Below are positions 45,577 through 55,471 of a stretch of DNA of 64,000 nucleotides, piece by piece (position 1 is the first letter of the stretch; each line of letters starts with the position of its first letter). This DNA is from DASTFY01 sp963813375 (GTDB lineage Bacteria; Actinomycetota; Acidimicrobiia; Acidimicrobiales; Ilumatobacteraceae), in the NCBI GenBank assembly GCA_963813375.1, contig CAWEYT010000021.1, forward strand, positions 124,001-188,000, in the 5' to 3' direction. The notes under the pieces were generated by a model, which had not been told where the DNA came from, searched no databases, and worked only from the letters and a program-made list of their open reading frames with translations. The translations under genes and the position numbers were made by a program.

Positions 45577-45759
45577 TCACCAGTTGCGGCTGGCCGTGCC
45601 GGCGCCGGCGAAGATGAACGTCAGCAGGATGCCGGCGGGGAGGGCACCCCAGAAGCCGACCTGCGTCGCGCCCAGGTTGCCGAGGAACAACATGAGCAGC
45701 CAGGTGGCGGGGAACGAACCGACGACGGCAAAGACGATGATCATCAAGAGTGCAGCCAT
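45577..45759 (-). CDS. Small hydrophobic membrane protein, 60 aa
   Basis: Two hydrophobic segments (MAALLMIIVFAVVGSFPATW, FWGALPAGILLTFIFAGAGT) separated by a short polar turn. No recognised family; such two-segment proteins are often assembly or stress factors. ATG 45759 and a hairpin after the stop support it as a real gene. Confidence 0.6.
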   Translation of the reverse strand: MAALLMIIVFAVVGSFPATWLLMLFLGNLGATQVGFWGALPAGILLTFIFAGAGTASRNW

Positions 45760-45833
45760 GGGCGCGAGCCTAGGAATGACGCTCCCCGGCCACGGGGATG
45801 CTCGGTCGCCGGACTACGTAGCATGCGGCCGTC

Positions 45834-46983
45834 ATGAGCTCCGAGGGCACCACCGCCGGCGGGGGGCTCGAGGCCGCCGAAGCCCAGGCGCAGCCGCTGC
45901 GCCACGGCCACGCGCTGAAGACGCTGCTGCGCGTCGGCCTGAGCATCGCCGCGCTCGTTGTGGCCGTGCTCGTGCTCAAGCCGGTGTACGAGGACCTCGA
46001 CCTGGCCACCGTGAGACGCGCGATCGCCTCGCTGAGCGCTGGCGAGTGGACCGCGTTCGTCGTCGTGTTCGCGCTCGACGATCTGGGCCAACGGCTTCCT
46101 CACCGCGTCGGTCGTGCCGAAGCTGCCCATCCGCCGCGGCGCCACGGCGTACCTCGGCTCGAGCGCGGTGTCGAGCACGTTCCCCGGTCCCGGAGACCTC
46201 GCCCTGCGACTGCTCATGTACCGCTCATGGGGGTACTCGGCGACCGTGTCCACCGTGTCGGTGGCGGCCAGCGGCATGGTGACGGTCGGGACGAAGCTCG
46301 TGCTCCCCGCCATCGCCGCGGTGCCGCTGTTCTTCACCGGGCAGCTGACGGGCGACACCGGTCGCTTCGCCGTCATCGGGGCGACCATCGCCATCACGGT
46401 CGTCGTGGTGTCGGTGCTGGCGCTCGTACGGCCGAGGTTCGCGGCGCGGGTGGGCGACCGCGCGGAGCGGGTCATCGGTGCCGTTCTGCGCCGGGTCGGG
46501 CGCACCGGTCCCGAGGGCCTGGGTGACCGTCTGGTGGAGGCCCGCCAGCAAGCCATCGCCCTGCTCGGTCCCCGTTGGCCGATGGCCCTCCTGGCCACGG
46601 TCCTGTTGACCCTTTCCCGCCTCCTGCTGCTCGTCATGTCGCTGCGCTTCGTCGGCGTCCCCCGTGATGATCTGACCGTCAGCCAGATCTTCATGACCTA
46701 CGCCATCGTCGAGCTCCTGACCGTGGTGCCGATCACCGCCGGCGGCGCAGGGGTGGTCGAGTTCGGCTACATCGGCCTGCTGACCGGCTACGCCGGTTCG
46801 GGATACGTCAACCAGGTGACGGCCGGTGTCATGCTCTTCCGCCTGGCAACCTGGATCGCCATCATCCCTATCGGTTGGATCACCGTGGGCCTCTGGCGCC
46901 TGTCTGTGCGTAGGGGCAGGGCCGTGCTCCCCGGAGCCGTTGCGGTGTCGGAGGCGGTGGCCAGCGCTGCGGGGGGCCGATGA
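45834..46983 (+). CDS. Lysylphosphatidylglycerol synthase TM-like flippase family protein (frameshift near 46080)
   Basis: About 382 residues, with a cytosolic N-terminal tail and eight or so membrane segments of the UPF0104/AglD2/LPG_synthase_TM family. Landmarks: KTLLRVGLSIAALVVAVLVL, WANGFLTASVVPKLPIRRGA after the frame change, SSAVSSTFPGPGDLALRLLM, and ELLTVVPITAGGAGVVEFGY. The family includes lipid flippases and integral parts of glycolipid pathways. The -10 TAGCAT lies nine bases before ATG 45834. The stop overlaps the next gene (ATGA), so both are co-translated. Exact substrate unknown. Confidence 0.8.
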
Positions 46984-49071
46984 CTGCACCAGCCGTGCTG
47001 GCGGCGATCGCGGGCGAGCGATTGCGAGGAGCTCGGCTCGGGGCTCATCGCCCAGCCCTTCAACACCGTGACGAGCCTCGCCTACGTCGTGGCCGGCGCC
47101 TGGATCATCCTCCGCCGCCGTGCCTGGCACCTCGATCCGTCCGCCACGGTCTTCGGCGTGCTCGTGGCGGCCTGTGGGGTCGGGAGCGTGGCCTACCACG
47201 CCGCCGCCAACGCCCCCGGCCGATGGCTGCACGACCTGTCCATCGTCGTGGCGCTCGCCTTCATCGCAGGATGGCATCTCGCCCTGCTGCGGCGGGACGG
47301 CGCGGCATCGGCCGGCTGGGTGGCGACCGGCACCGCGGTCGTCGCCCTCGTCGTGATGGGGGTGGTGCTGGCCATCGAGCCTGACGCCACGAACGGCGTC
47401 GTGGCGGTGCTGGTGGCGGTCGCCCTGGTCGCCTACGTGATCCGGCGGATCCGCACGCGCACCCGACCGGCGTGGTCCGACCTCCCGTTCGTGGCTCTCG
47501 CCGCGGCCGCCGCGGTCGCGTTCGTGCTCGGCCGGACCAGCTCACCCGTGTGCGACGAGGACAGCATCTTCCAGTTCCACGGCCTCTGGCACATCGCCAC
47601 GGCGGCGCTGGCACTCGTGTGGGCCCGGGCGGCGCTCTCCGAGTCGCCCAGAGGCGAAGGCGCGGCGAGGGCGGGCACGGACCACTTCATCGCCGCCGTG
47701 GCCGGCGCCGTCGTGCGTGGCTACTACCGGGAGGTGACGGTCGAGGGGCGGTCGAACGTGCCGGACGCCGGCCCGGTGCTGATCGTCATCAACCACTTCA
47801 ACGGGCTCGTCGACCCTGTGGTCGCCGTGCACGCGCTCGGTCGGCTGCCCCGCTTCATCGCCAAGGCGACGCTGTGGAAGGTGACCCTGGCCCGGCCGTT
47901 CCTGGCCCTCGCCGGCCTCATCCCCGTCTACCGGACCGTGGACCAGACGGTCGACGAGCGGGACGCCGGTGCCGGCAACCGATCGGCGTTCGCCGCCTGC
48001 CACGAGGTGCTGGCCAAGCGGGGCACCGTGGCCATCTTCCCGGAGGGGACCACGAGCGCCCGTTCCCGGCTGGCCCCGGTCAAGACGGGTGCCGCTCGCA
48101 TCGCCCTCGGCGCCTACGCGGCGGGCGTGGAAGACCTGATCATCGTGCCGCTCGGCCTCGCTTTCGAGGACCGGGTGGCCTTCCGCGGCCGGGCCTTCGT
48201 GGACATGGGCCCACCCATCCGGATGGCCGACCTGGTGCCCACCGTGGCGTCGGACGGGGCCACGGCCAGCGAGGACGACCACGTCGCCGTCGACCGGCTC
48301 ACGGCCGAGATCGAGGCCCACCTGCGGGCCTGCGCCCCGAACTACGACACCCCGCGCGAGGAGGCGGTGCTGCAGATGGCGGCCAAGGTGGCGCTGCGAC
48401 CCGATGGCGTCGCCGAGCACGAGCCGAACTTCGGCGAGGTCGAGCGCACGGCCCGCCGGCTGGCCCTGACGTCGGCGGCGGACCGGCACGAGGTCGAGAC
48501 CGCAGTCGCCGACTACGCGCTCGACCTCCGCCTCGGCCAGCTGTCGGACGCGGAGATCACGCCCGGCCCCGGCCTCATCGGACGGCTGCGCAAGGCGGTC
48601 ACCGCGCTCGTGCTCGTCCTGGTGTTCTCGCCGTTCATCCTCATCGGCCTGGCGGCCAACCTCGTGCCGTACCTCATCGTCCGGTTGGCGTCCCGCCGGG
48701 TCCGCGTGCCGGTCACCAAGGGCACCGTGCGCATGCTGGTCGGCATCGCGGTCTTCCCCCTGACGTGGATCGTGCTGTCGGTCGTCCTGGCCGACGACTG
48801 GGAGGCGTTGGGGTTGTTCCTCCTGTTCGCCATCTCGGGCTTCGCGGGGTTGTGGGCCCTGGAGACCGCGCTCCTCAACGCCCGCACGCTGATGGCGTGG
48901 CGGGCGGGACGGGGCGAGCGGCGATGGTTCGCCGAGCAGCTGCGCGACCATCGTGCCCGGCTGGCCGCCATCGTCCAGCGAGCACTGGAACGCGTCCCCG
49001 CTGAGGCCGCGTCGGATGTGGGCGCCGGGTCGGGAGGACGGAGCGGGTCAGGGTTGGGTCAGGACGAGTAG
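46980..49071 (+). CDS. Ceramidase-like/PlsC acyltransferase fusion (frameshift near 47020)
   Basis: About 696 residues. The N-terminus (after the frame change, CEELGSGLIAQPFNTVTSLA) is a seven-segment ceramidase/CREST-like domain with YHAAAN, LHDLSIVVALAF, AGWHLALL and FQFHGLWHIA, matching the metal-binding His pattern. After residue 240 a PlsC acyltransferase follows: INHFNGLVDPVVAVHALG, AKATLWKVTLARPFLALAGL, FPEGTTSARSRLAPVKTGAA and VPLGLAFEDRVAFRG. Four more hydrophobic segments close the protein. ATG 46980 overlaps the LPG-like gene stop. The pairing of a hydrolase-like and an acyltransferase domain suggests a lipid-remodelling enzyme of unknown substrate. Confidence 0.8.
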
Positions 49072-50847
49072 ATCTCGTTGATCAGCTCCGCATGGCGGGC
49101 CAGGACCTTGGGCCGGATGACCTTCATGCTGGGTGTGAGCTCACCGCTCTCGATGGTGAAGTCACCGGGCAGGATGCGGAACGCCTTGATGGCCTCGGCG
49201 TGCGAGACGGCTTCGTTGGCGTGGTCGATGGCCTTCTGGACCTCCTGCTCGACCGCCTGCCGGCCCTCGGCGTCCACCGTCGAGGCCAGGCCGTGCTGGG
49301 AGGCGAACGCCGGGAGCTCCTCGGCGTCGAGCGTCACCAGGCACGAGATGAAGGGTTTGGCGTCTCCCACCACCACGCACTGGCTGATGATCCGTTCGGA
49401 GCGCACGAGGTCCTCCAGGACGGCGGGGGCCACGTTCTTGCCTCCCGCCGTGACGATGAGGTCCTTCTTGCGTCCGGTGATGCGCAGGAACCCGCCGTCG
49501 TCGAGCTCGCCGATGTCACCGGTGGCGAACCAGCCGTCGTCGCCCAGGACCTCGGCGGTCGCTTCGGGGATTGTCCCAGTAGCCGCGGAAGATGTGGCCG
49601 CCCTTCAGGAGGATCTCGCCGTCCTCGGCGATGCGGGCCGATGCGCCGGGCACCGGCCGGCCGACGGTGCCGATGCGCACGTTGTCCGGCGTGTTGACGG
49701 TGGCGCCGCCCGTCGTCTCGGTGAGCCCGTATCCCTCCATGATCAGGACGCCCGCGCCGTCGAAGAAGTGGCCGAGACGCTCGCCGAGAGGAGCACCGCC
49801 GGACAGGGCGAACCGCAACTGCCCCCCGAACGCGCCTCGCAGCTTGCCGTAGACGAGGCGGTCGAGCACCGCGTGCTCGGCCTTCGTGCGGCCGCCGACG
49901 CCTCCGCCGCCCCTGGCCTGCTTGGAGTAGTCGATGGCCACGGCGGCGGCCCGCTCGAAGATCCGCTTCTTGGCGCCCTTGCTGGCGCCGCTCTGGGCCG
50001 CGCCGAAGACCTTCTCGAAGATGCGAGGCACGGCCACGATGAACGTGGGCTTGAAGTCCTGCATCTCCGGCACCAGGCGGGCGACGCTGCTCACGTACCC
50101 GATGCGCACCCCGTTGGTCACACAGGCCACCTGCACCACCCTGGCGAGGATGTGGGCCAGCGGCAGGAAGGCGAGGGTCGAGCTGTCGGCATCGAGCACC
50201 TCGCGCAACGCGACCGCGGCTTGGCGGGCGTCCCAGATGAGGTTGTGGTGGGTGAGCGCGCACCCCTTCGGGCGGCCGGTGGTGCCCGACGTGTAGACCA
50301 GCGTGCCCAGGTCGTCGTGGCTGATCGCTTCGATCCGGGCGTCCACCTCGCTCTGGGGGATCTGGTGCCCGAGCTTGATGAGCTCGGCCACGGCCCCGTC
50401 GTCGACCGTGAACGCGTGCTTGGCCTGCGGAAGCTTGTCGGCCACCGAGTCGAAGACCTTGCGCTGCTGATCGGAGCCGCAGATCACGGCCACCGCACCG
50501 CTGTTGCCGACGATCCACTCGACCTGGTCGGCCGAAGAGGTCTCGTAGATCGTGACCGTCGCGCAACCAGCGGCCCAGATGGCGTAGTCGAGGTACGTGA
50601 ACTCGATCCGCGCCGGCATGAACAGGCACACCCGGGAACCCGGCTCGATGCCGAGGTGGATGAGCCCGGCGGCCAGCTCCCGCACGGTGGTGATGAGCTG
50701 CGCGGTGGACACGTCGACGAAGCGGTCGGCGGCCCGGTAGGCCAGCGCCGGCCGGTCCGGGGAGCGCTCCCCGTTGGCCAGCAGGGCGGTGACGACGTTG
50801 TCGCCCGGCGGCACGTCGACGGCGCCGGGCGTGGTGAACTCCTGCAT
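49059..50847 (-). CDS. Long-chain acyl-CoA synthetase, FadD15-like (frameshift at CCCC near 49578)
   Basis: About 595 residues. Activates long-chain fatty acids. A-domain motifs: LVYTSGTTGRPKGCALTH, MEGYGLTETTGGATVNTP, GYWDNP, then GDIGELDDGGFLRITGRKKD and LIVTAGGKNVAPAVLEDLV, with the C-terminal Lys region ELTPSMKVIRPKVLARHAE. One extra C in a CCCC run around 49577-49580 breaks the frame after WDNP; with it removed the read continues EATAEVLGDDGWFATG. ATG 50847 (MQEFTTPGAV). The stop overlaps the acyltransferase fusion gene by 13 bases (convergent). Confidence 0.85.
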
Positions 50848-50944
50848 GCGATCCCCTCATCGGTGGCTGGCGCGGGCGACCTCGCCGCGCCGCAGATGAG
50901 CGAGCGTAGTCAGGCCTCCCGGTCGGCCTGGCCGGCTGGTCGGC

Positions 50945-51376
50945 CTAGTCGGCCTGGTCGGCCTTCTCCAGGCTGAGTGAGACGCTGTTCATGCAGTACC
51001 GCTGGCCCGTCGGCTGGGGGCCGTCGGGGAAGAGGTGGCCGAGGTGGGAGCCACACCGGCGGCACCGCACCTCGGTGCGCACCATGCCGTGGCTGCGGTC
51101 CTCGATCAGGTCGACCGCGTCCGCGTCCACGGCGTCGTAGAAGCTCGGCCAGCCCGTGCCGGACTCGAACTTGGTGTCGGACGTGAACAGCACCGCTCCA
51201 CACGCCGCGCAGTGGTAGGTGCCCTCGGCGTGCTCGTCCCAGTAGGCGCCGCTGAAGGCCCGCTCCGTTCCGGCCTCCCGCAGCACGTGGTACTGCGCCG
51301 GCGTGAGGACCTCCCGCCACTCGGCCTCGGAGCGCTGCACCGGTGCCTCGTTCGTGGATTCGGCGTCATTCTCCAT
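50945..51376 (-). CDS. msrB: Peptide-methionine (R)-S-oxide reductase MsrB
   Basis: 143 residues. Repairs methionine-R-sulfoxide in proteins. The zinc Cys are in CAACG and CRRCGSHLGH, the catalytic Cys in RYCMNSVSL, and WPSFYDAVD forms the substrate site. Length and motif order are normal. It is divergent from a small membrane-protein gene, whose -10 TACCCT lies within this 31-base gap. Confidence 0.95.
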   Translation of the reverse strand: MENDAESTNEAPVQRSEAEWREVLTPAQYHVLREAGTERAFSGAYWDEHAEGTYHCAACGAVLFTSDTKFESGTGWPSFYDAVDADAVDLIEDRSHGMVRTEVRCRRCGSHLGHLFPDGPQPTGQRYCMNSVSLSLEKADQAD

Positions 51377-51407
51377 GACCTCATGATGGCGCGGCTACCC
51401 TCCGGCC

Positions 51408-51668
51408 GTGCTCATCCTTGGCATCATCCTGTTCGGCGTCGTCGCGGGCTGGGTCGCCCGGACGATCCTCGGCCGAAGCGACCTGAGCTGGGGTCGCACG
51501 ATCCTGTACGGGCTCATCGGCTCCTTCGTCGGCGGTCTGGTGCTGAGCCTGCTCTTCGGGGACGGGCTGTCGCTGCGCCCGAGCGGGATCATCGGCAGCA
51601 TCCTGGGCGCCATGCTGCTCATCTTGGGGGATCAGATCATCCGTGGCCGACGTACTGCCAAGCCCTGA
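51408..51668 (+). CDS. GlsB/YeaQ/YmgE-type membrane protein
   Basis: 86 residues, three membrane segments of the transglycosylase-associated family (LGIILFGVVAGWVARTILG, then ILYGLIGSFVGGLVLSLLFG, and IIGSILGAMLLILGDQII). A general stress protein in many bacteria. GTG 51408 follows TACCCT by six bases, so the mRNA should be leaderless. The next gene starts 26 bases before its stop. Confidence 0.85.
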   Translation: MLILGIILFGVVAGWVARTILGRSDLSWGRTILYGLIGSFVGGLVLSLLFGDGLSLRPSGIIGSILGAMLLILGDQIIRGRRTAKP

Positions 51669-52932
51669 GCCCGCCCCGTCCGGGGGGGCGCCGGTGTCGC
51701 CTCCCGCCGCTGCCGCCGACGATGTCGCCACCGCGGCGGCTCCGCCGTCGAAGCCGGCCCGCCCGGCCCTGTGGCGGCGCATCGTCGTTCCGCTGTGCGT
51801 CACCCTCGGATGCATCCTCGCCGCGCTGAGCGTGGCGGCCACCTGGATCAAGCTGACGGCACTCGACACCGACACGTACGTCGAAACCGTCGGCCCGTTG
51901 GTGGAGGACGAGGCGGTCACCACGGCGCTGTCGACCAGGCTGTCCGACCGGTTGTTCACCGCCGTCGACGTGGAGGCGACCGTCGAGGGGCTCCTGCCGG
52001 ACCGGGCCCAGGCGCTGGCCCCCGCCCTCGTGGCCATCGTCGAGCGGTACGCCGCCGACCTGCTCGACCGCGTCGTCGAGTCCGACCAGTTCCGCACCCT
52101 CTGGGTCGAGGCCAACCGCGTGGCTCACACCCAGATCGTCAAGCTCCTGAAAGGCGAACTGGTGCCGACCGAGGCCAAGCAGGTCGTGCTCGACTTCGGC
52201 ACGACGGTGCAGGACCTGGACGCCCGGCTGCAGGAGCGGGGGATCGAGCTGCCCATCGACCGCGAGCGGATCAACGAGGCCGGGCAGTTCGTGGTGGCCA
52301 CCCAGGAGCAGCTGGACACGGTTCGCCAAGCCGTCGAGTGGCTGGACCGGCTGGCCTTCGTGCTGCCGATCCTGACCGTGATCATGTTCGTCCTCGCCAT
52401 CCTGATCTCGCGCCGGCGGCCCCGCACGCTCATGTGGATCGGGCTGGGCAGCATCATCACCTTCGCCATCCTGGCGATCGTGATACGGCTCGTGCGCCGC
52501 ACCGTCATCAACGGCATCGACGACCCGATCACCCGCGACGCGGCCGACGCCATCTGGAGCCAGCTCCTCAGCGGGCTACGGACGCAGGTCCTGGTCGCGG
52601 TGTTCCTGGCCCTGCTGGTCGCCGTGGCCGGCTGGCTCCTCGGCGGGTCGAAGGCTGCGGCCAGCGGGCGCGAGGGCCTGAGGCACGGGATCGCCAGGCT
52701 GCGGGGCGACCGGTCGGCCGCTCCGGGAGGGTTCGCCACCTTCGTCGGGCGCTACCGCCGGCCCATCCAGCTGGTCGCCGTGGCCATCGGCATCCTTGTG
52801 CTGCTCAACGCCGCGAAGATCACGTTCGGTCTGGTGCTGCTGGCGGCGCTGATCGTCATCGTGGTGCTCGTCCTGGTCGAGCTCATCGCCGGGCCTCCGT
52901 CAGCGGCGGACGCGGCCGAGGGCGGGTCCTGA
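51643..52932 (+). CDS. Large membrane protein, paralogue of the PI-PLC-like protein N-terminus
   Basis: 429 residues. A Pro/Ala-rich cytosolic tail is followed by a membrane anchor (VPLCVTLGCILAALSVAATW) and an extracytoplasmic helical domain (DTDTYVETVGPLVEDEAVTT and LLDRVVESDQFRTLWVEANR), then about four segments. The layout, and the pattern of W-x-L/F then T/S-x-x-Y/F-x-E/D, match the N-terminal part of the protein at 42198-44374 but without its PI-PLC domain. The family is unnamed to me. It is likely co-transcribed with the GlsB-like gene and converges with the mycofactocin glycosyltransferase. Confidence 0.8.
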   Translation: MADVLPSPEPAPSGGAPVSPPAAAADDVATAAAPPSKPARPALWRRIVVPLCVTLGCILAALSVAATWIKLTALDTDTYVETVGPLVEDEAVTTALSTRLSDRLFTAVDVEATVEGLLPDRAQALAPALVAIVERYAADLLDRVVESDQFRTLWVEANRVAHTQIVKLLKGELVPTEAKQVVLDFGTTVQDLDARLQERGIELPIDRERINEAGQFVVATQEQLDTVRQAVEWLDRLAFVLPILTVIMFVLAILISRRRPRTLMWIGLGSIITFAILAIVIRLVRRTVINGIDDPITRDAADAIWSQLLSGLRTQVLVAVFLALLVAVAGWLLGGSKAAASGREGLRHGIARLRGDRSAAPGGFATFVGRYRRPIQLVAVAIGILVLLNAAKITFGLVLLAALIVIVVLVLVELIAGPPSAADAAEGGS

Positions 52933-54326
52933 GACTTCCCGGCCGGCGCGGGAGGATCGCGCCCGGGCCGGCGCTCCCGCAGCGCGCCCGCCCAGACACC
53001 GGCCCCGTAGGCCAGGTCGTCGACGGCCCGGAGCGCGGCGTAGGCCAGCGGGTTCGACCGGGAAGCGCGGGGGCCGCCCAGCGTCCGGACCCAGTCGAGG
53101 GCCGCGGGGAACACCGCCGCGATGAGGAGCGGGCGGCGGGCACGTCGTGCGACGAGCGCGACGAGAAGCGGGCGGCGGGCACGTCGTGCGACGAGCGCGA
53201 CGGCCACGGCGACCGGCCACCAGACCCGCGTGACAGACGACGCGAGTTGCTCACCGGCTCGGACGAAGCCGAGCGCGGCCAGGCGCAGGGCCTCGCGGTC
53301 ACGCTCCGGTACCGGCGGGAGTCGTCGTCGGACCGCCGTGGCCGGCGCCAGCCCGGCCAGCACCCCGGCGAGCGGGAACCCCGCGGCCACGGCCAGCCAG
53401 CCCGCGGCGGCCCACGGCTGAACGACGACGGGGGCGACGAGACCCGGATGGCGCCGGTCCAACGCGGCCGCGGATCGGCCGTAGCCGAACCGCTGCCGCG
53501 CCAGTGCACGTACCGTGCCGCGGCTCCGATGGCCCACGACGGCGCGGGGCTCGTACCGGCACCGCCAGCCCTGCTCCACCAGCCGCCACACGAGGTCGAC
53601 GTCCTCGCCGACCCGCAGCGTCGGGTCGAAGCCGCCGACGGCGTCCAGCGCCGCGGCGCGCACGACCAGTGCTGCGGCGGGCACGTAGGCGACGCGGGTG
53701 GCCGGCGCCACCCGGGCCTCGACAGGTCCGAGGTCGAGCGGGCTGCGGGTGGCCTCGTAGCGGGCGATGGCGCCAGGTCCGGGCAGGCTGCGCACCCGAG
53801 GCGCCACCAGCGCCACCCGCTCGTCATCGAAGTGGCCGAGCAGGGCTTCCAGCCACCCCGGCTCGGGCACGCAGTCGGCGTCGACGAACGCCAGCAGCGG
53901 GGTGGTGGCGCGCCGCCGGCCGGTGGCGCGGGCCGCGGCCGGTCCTTCGTTGCCGGAATGGCGCAGCAGGTGGTACCCCGCCGCCACCGGGACCGGGACA
54001 CGGCTGGCGTCGTCGACCACGACCACGGAACGCACCTCGCCGAGGGCGTGCACGGTCGGCTGTGGGTCCTGGTCGCGAACGGGCACGATCACGGTGACGT
54101 CGCTGGTGCCGAACCGCCCCGCGCCGGGCCGGGGGTGGGCGGTGCCGGTGTCGAGCAGTCGGTCGAGCAGTTCGTGGGCCGAGGCGGGGACGTCGTCGCC
54201 CTGCTCGATGGCGTCGATCACCCGCTGGCCGCCCGGCCCGAGCCGGAACACGGTCAGCGGTGACCCGCCCAGCAGGACGCTGCCGCCCCCGAGCCGGCGG
54301 GTGGTGCGGTCGAGCGCGACGCGCAC
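52752..54326 (-). CDS. mftF: Mycofactocin glycosyltransferase MftF-like
   Basis: The N-terminal part (MRVALDRTTRRLGGGSVLLG, then FRLGPGGQRVIDAIEQGD) precedes a GT2 domain: VTVIVPVRDQDPQPTV, ARATGRRRATTPLLAFVDAD with the DxD, DAVGGFDPTLRVGEDVDLVW, and a membrane C-terminal part. This is the MftF glycosyltransferase that adds glucose to the mycofactocin maturation intermediate. A 39-bp tandem duplication repeats VALVARRARRPLL in the C-terminal membrane region. The frame runs 181 bases into the convergent gene; the real stop may be earlier after a frame change (for instance near 52900). It is last in the OYE-ETF-Fix operon. Confidence 0.75.
   Translation of the reverse strand: MRVALDRTTRRLGGGSVLLGGSPLTVFRLGPGGQRVIDAIEQGDDVPASAHELLDRLLDTGTAHPRPGAGRFGTSDVTVIVPVRDQDPQPTVHALGEVRSVVVVDDASRVPVPVAAGYHLLRHSGNEGPAAARATGRRRATTPLLAFVDADCVPEPGWLEALLGHFDDERVALVAPRVRSLPGPGAIARYEATRSPLDLGPVEARVAPATRVAYVPAAALVVRAAALDAVGGFDPTLRVGEDVDLVWRLVEQGWRCRYEPRAVVGHRSRGTVRALARQRFGYGRSAAALDRRHPGLVAPVVVQPWAAAGWLAVAAGFPLAGVLAGLAPATAVRRRLPPVPERDREALRLAALGFVRAGEQLASSVTRVWWPVAVAVALVARRARRPLLVALVARRARRPLLIAAVFPAALDWVRTLGGPRASRSNPLAYAALRAVDDLAYGAGVWAGALRERRPGRDPPAPAGKSQDPPSAASAADGGPAMSSTRTSTTMTISAASSTRPNVIFAALSSTRMPMATATSWMGRR
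53124..53201 (-). repeat. 39-bp tandem duplication inside the mftF-like gene
   Basis: Two adjacent 39-base units (53124-53162, 53163-53201), differing at one position, encode the in-frame repeat VALVARRARRPLL. The length is a multiple of three, so the frame is kept. It falls in the predicted membrane/cytosol boundary of the glycosyltransferase. Recent slippage or an assembly artefact. Confidence 0.8.
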
Positions 54327-54327
54327 G

Positions 54328-55155
54328 TCAGCCCGGGAGGTCGTAGCCCCAGGAGGTCATCGCCTCCAGGAGTCGCGCTGCCGCGTCGGCCGGCGCGAGG
54401 GTCACCACCTCGCTGTGGGCCTTGGTCGCGCCGGCATCGGTCAGGGCGGCGATGCGGTCGAGCGCATCGGCGCCCGGGGGCGCCGGCAGGACCCGGGCGC
54501 GGGGCCGGAACGGACGGAGCGCCGTCTCGACGGCCGGGGGGCCGACCGGCTCGGGTCCGATCCGATCGACGTTCGCCGTGCGCGCCCACCGCGCCGCGGC
54601 CAGCGAGGCCCGTCGCAGGTGGGCCGTCGCGCCCTCGACGGAGACCACGCCACCACCCGTCAGGGCCACGCGCTCCCGCCGCCCGCGGTCCAGCCGCCGC
54701 AGTCCGGTCAACCCGGCACCGGGGGTGACCTGGACCTCCACCAGGCCGAGTGCCTGGGCCAGACCGAGCTCGGCGGCCAGGTAGGCGGGGACGGAACCCG
54801 AGCCCCGATCGAGCGAGTGGTCCCCGCACCACACCATCGTCACCCCGGCGTCGCGCAGGATGGCGGCGAGGGCCATGGCCACGGCGTCGGATGGTTCGGC
54901 TCCGGTCAGGGGGACGAGGACGGCCCGGTCGGCGCCTGCGGCCAGGGCGTGGCGGAGCACGGCTTCGGCCGGTGGAGGACCGGCGCTGATCGCCAGCACC
55001 GGTTGGCCTGTCGCCTCGCCGGTCCGCAGCGCCCACTCGAGGGCTGCCTCGTCGGCCGGGGAGGCGCCGGCTGTCCGGGCGTCGGTCTGCACGTGGGCGT
55101 TCAGCGGGTCGATCTCCGGGCGCCGGTCGACCCACTTGAGGCAGACCGCGATCAC
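54328..55155 (-). CDS. Mycofactocin-associated electron-transfer flavoprotein beta subunit
   Basis: 275 residues. EtfB-like alpha/beta fold with MIAVCLKWVDRRPEIDPLNA, SPADEAALEWALRTGEATGQ, LISAGPPPAEAVLRHALAAG and AVLVPLTGAEPSDAVAMALA. Forms a heterodimer with the EtfA-like protein encoded upstream, carrying FAD and possibly AMP. GTG 55155 starts seven bases after the FixX-like stop. Its position between FixX and MftF-like genes in an OYE-mycofactocin run matches the NCBI category of mycofactocin-associated ETF. Electron donor/acceptor partners are FixC/FixX. Confidence 0.8.
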   Translation of the reverse strand: MIAVCLKWVDRRPEIDPLNAHVQTDARTAGASPADEAALEWALRTGEATGQPVLAISAGPPPAEAVLRHALAAGADRAVLVPLTGAEPSDAVAMALAAILRDAGVTMVWCGDHSLDRGSGSVPAYLAAELGLAQALGLVEVQVTPGAGLTGLRRLDRGRRERVALTGGGVVSVEGATAHLRRASLAAARWARTANVDRIGPEPVGPPAVETALRPFRPRARVLPAPPGADALDRIAALTDAGATKAHSEVVTLAPADAAARLLEAMTSWGYDLPG

Positions 55156-55162
55156 CGTGCCC

Positions 55163-55471
55163 TCATGTCCGGCGGAACACGACGCCGTGGCCGCCGTCGG
55201 GGTACGTCCACGTGATCGCCCCGGCGGTGTCGCAGGCGAGGTAGCAGGTTCCGCACTCGAAGCACTGCTCGTAGTTGAACAGGATGCCTCCGTCCGCGGT
55301 GGGAACGAAGAGGTTGGCCGGACAGGCCACGACGCACGCCCGCGTCGTGCAGCCCCGGCACGCGTCACCGTCGACCGTGATGTGGGCGCGCTCGTGCACC
55401 ACGAAGTCCGTCGTCGCCATCCGGTCCTCGAAGCTGATGGCGGCCCAGGTGGTTGCAAACGGAACGCTCAT
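55163..55471 (-). CDS. fixX: FixX-like ferredoxin
   Basis: 102 residues with two Cys motifs: CRGCTTRACVVACP and CFECGTCYLACD, a two-cluster FixX/ETF-QO-like ferredoxin. It passes electrons from the ETF and FixC-type flavoprotein to the quinone pool or another acceptor. It overlaps the FixC-like stop (ATGA) and precedes the EtfB gene. Confidence 0.9.
   Translation of the reverse strand: MSVPFATTWAAISFEDRMATTDFVVHERAHITVDGDACRGCTTRACVVACPANLFVPTADGGILFNYEQCFECGTCYLACDTAGAITWTYPDGGHGVVFRRT

Noticed and set aside
51771..54263. 830-codon plus-strand ORF over membrane protein and mftF
   Set aside because: Out of frame with both recognisable genes and made of Arg/Gly/His-rich residues.
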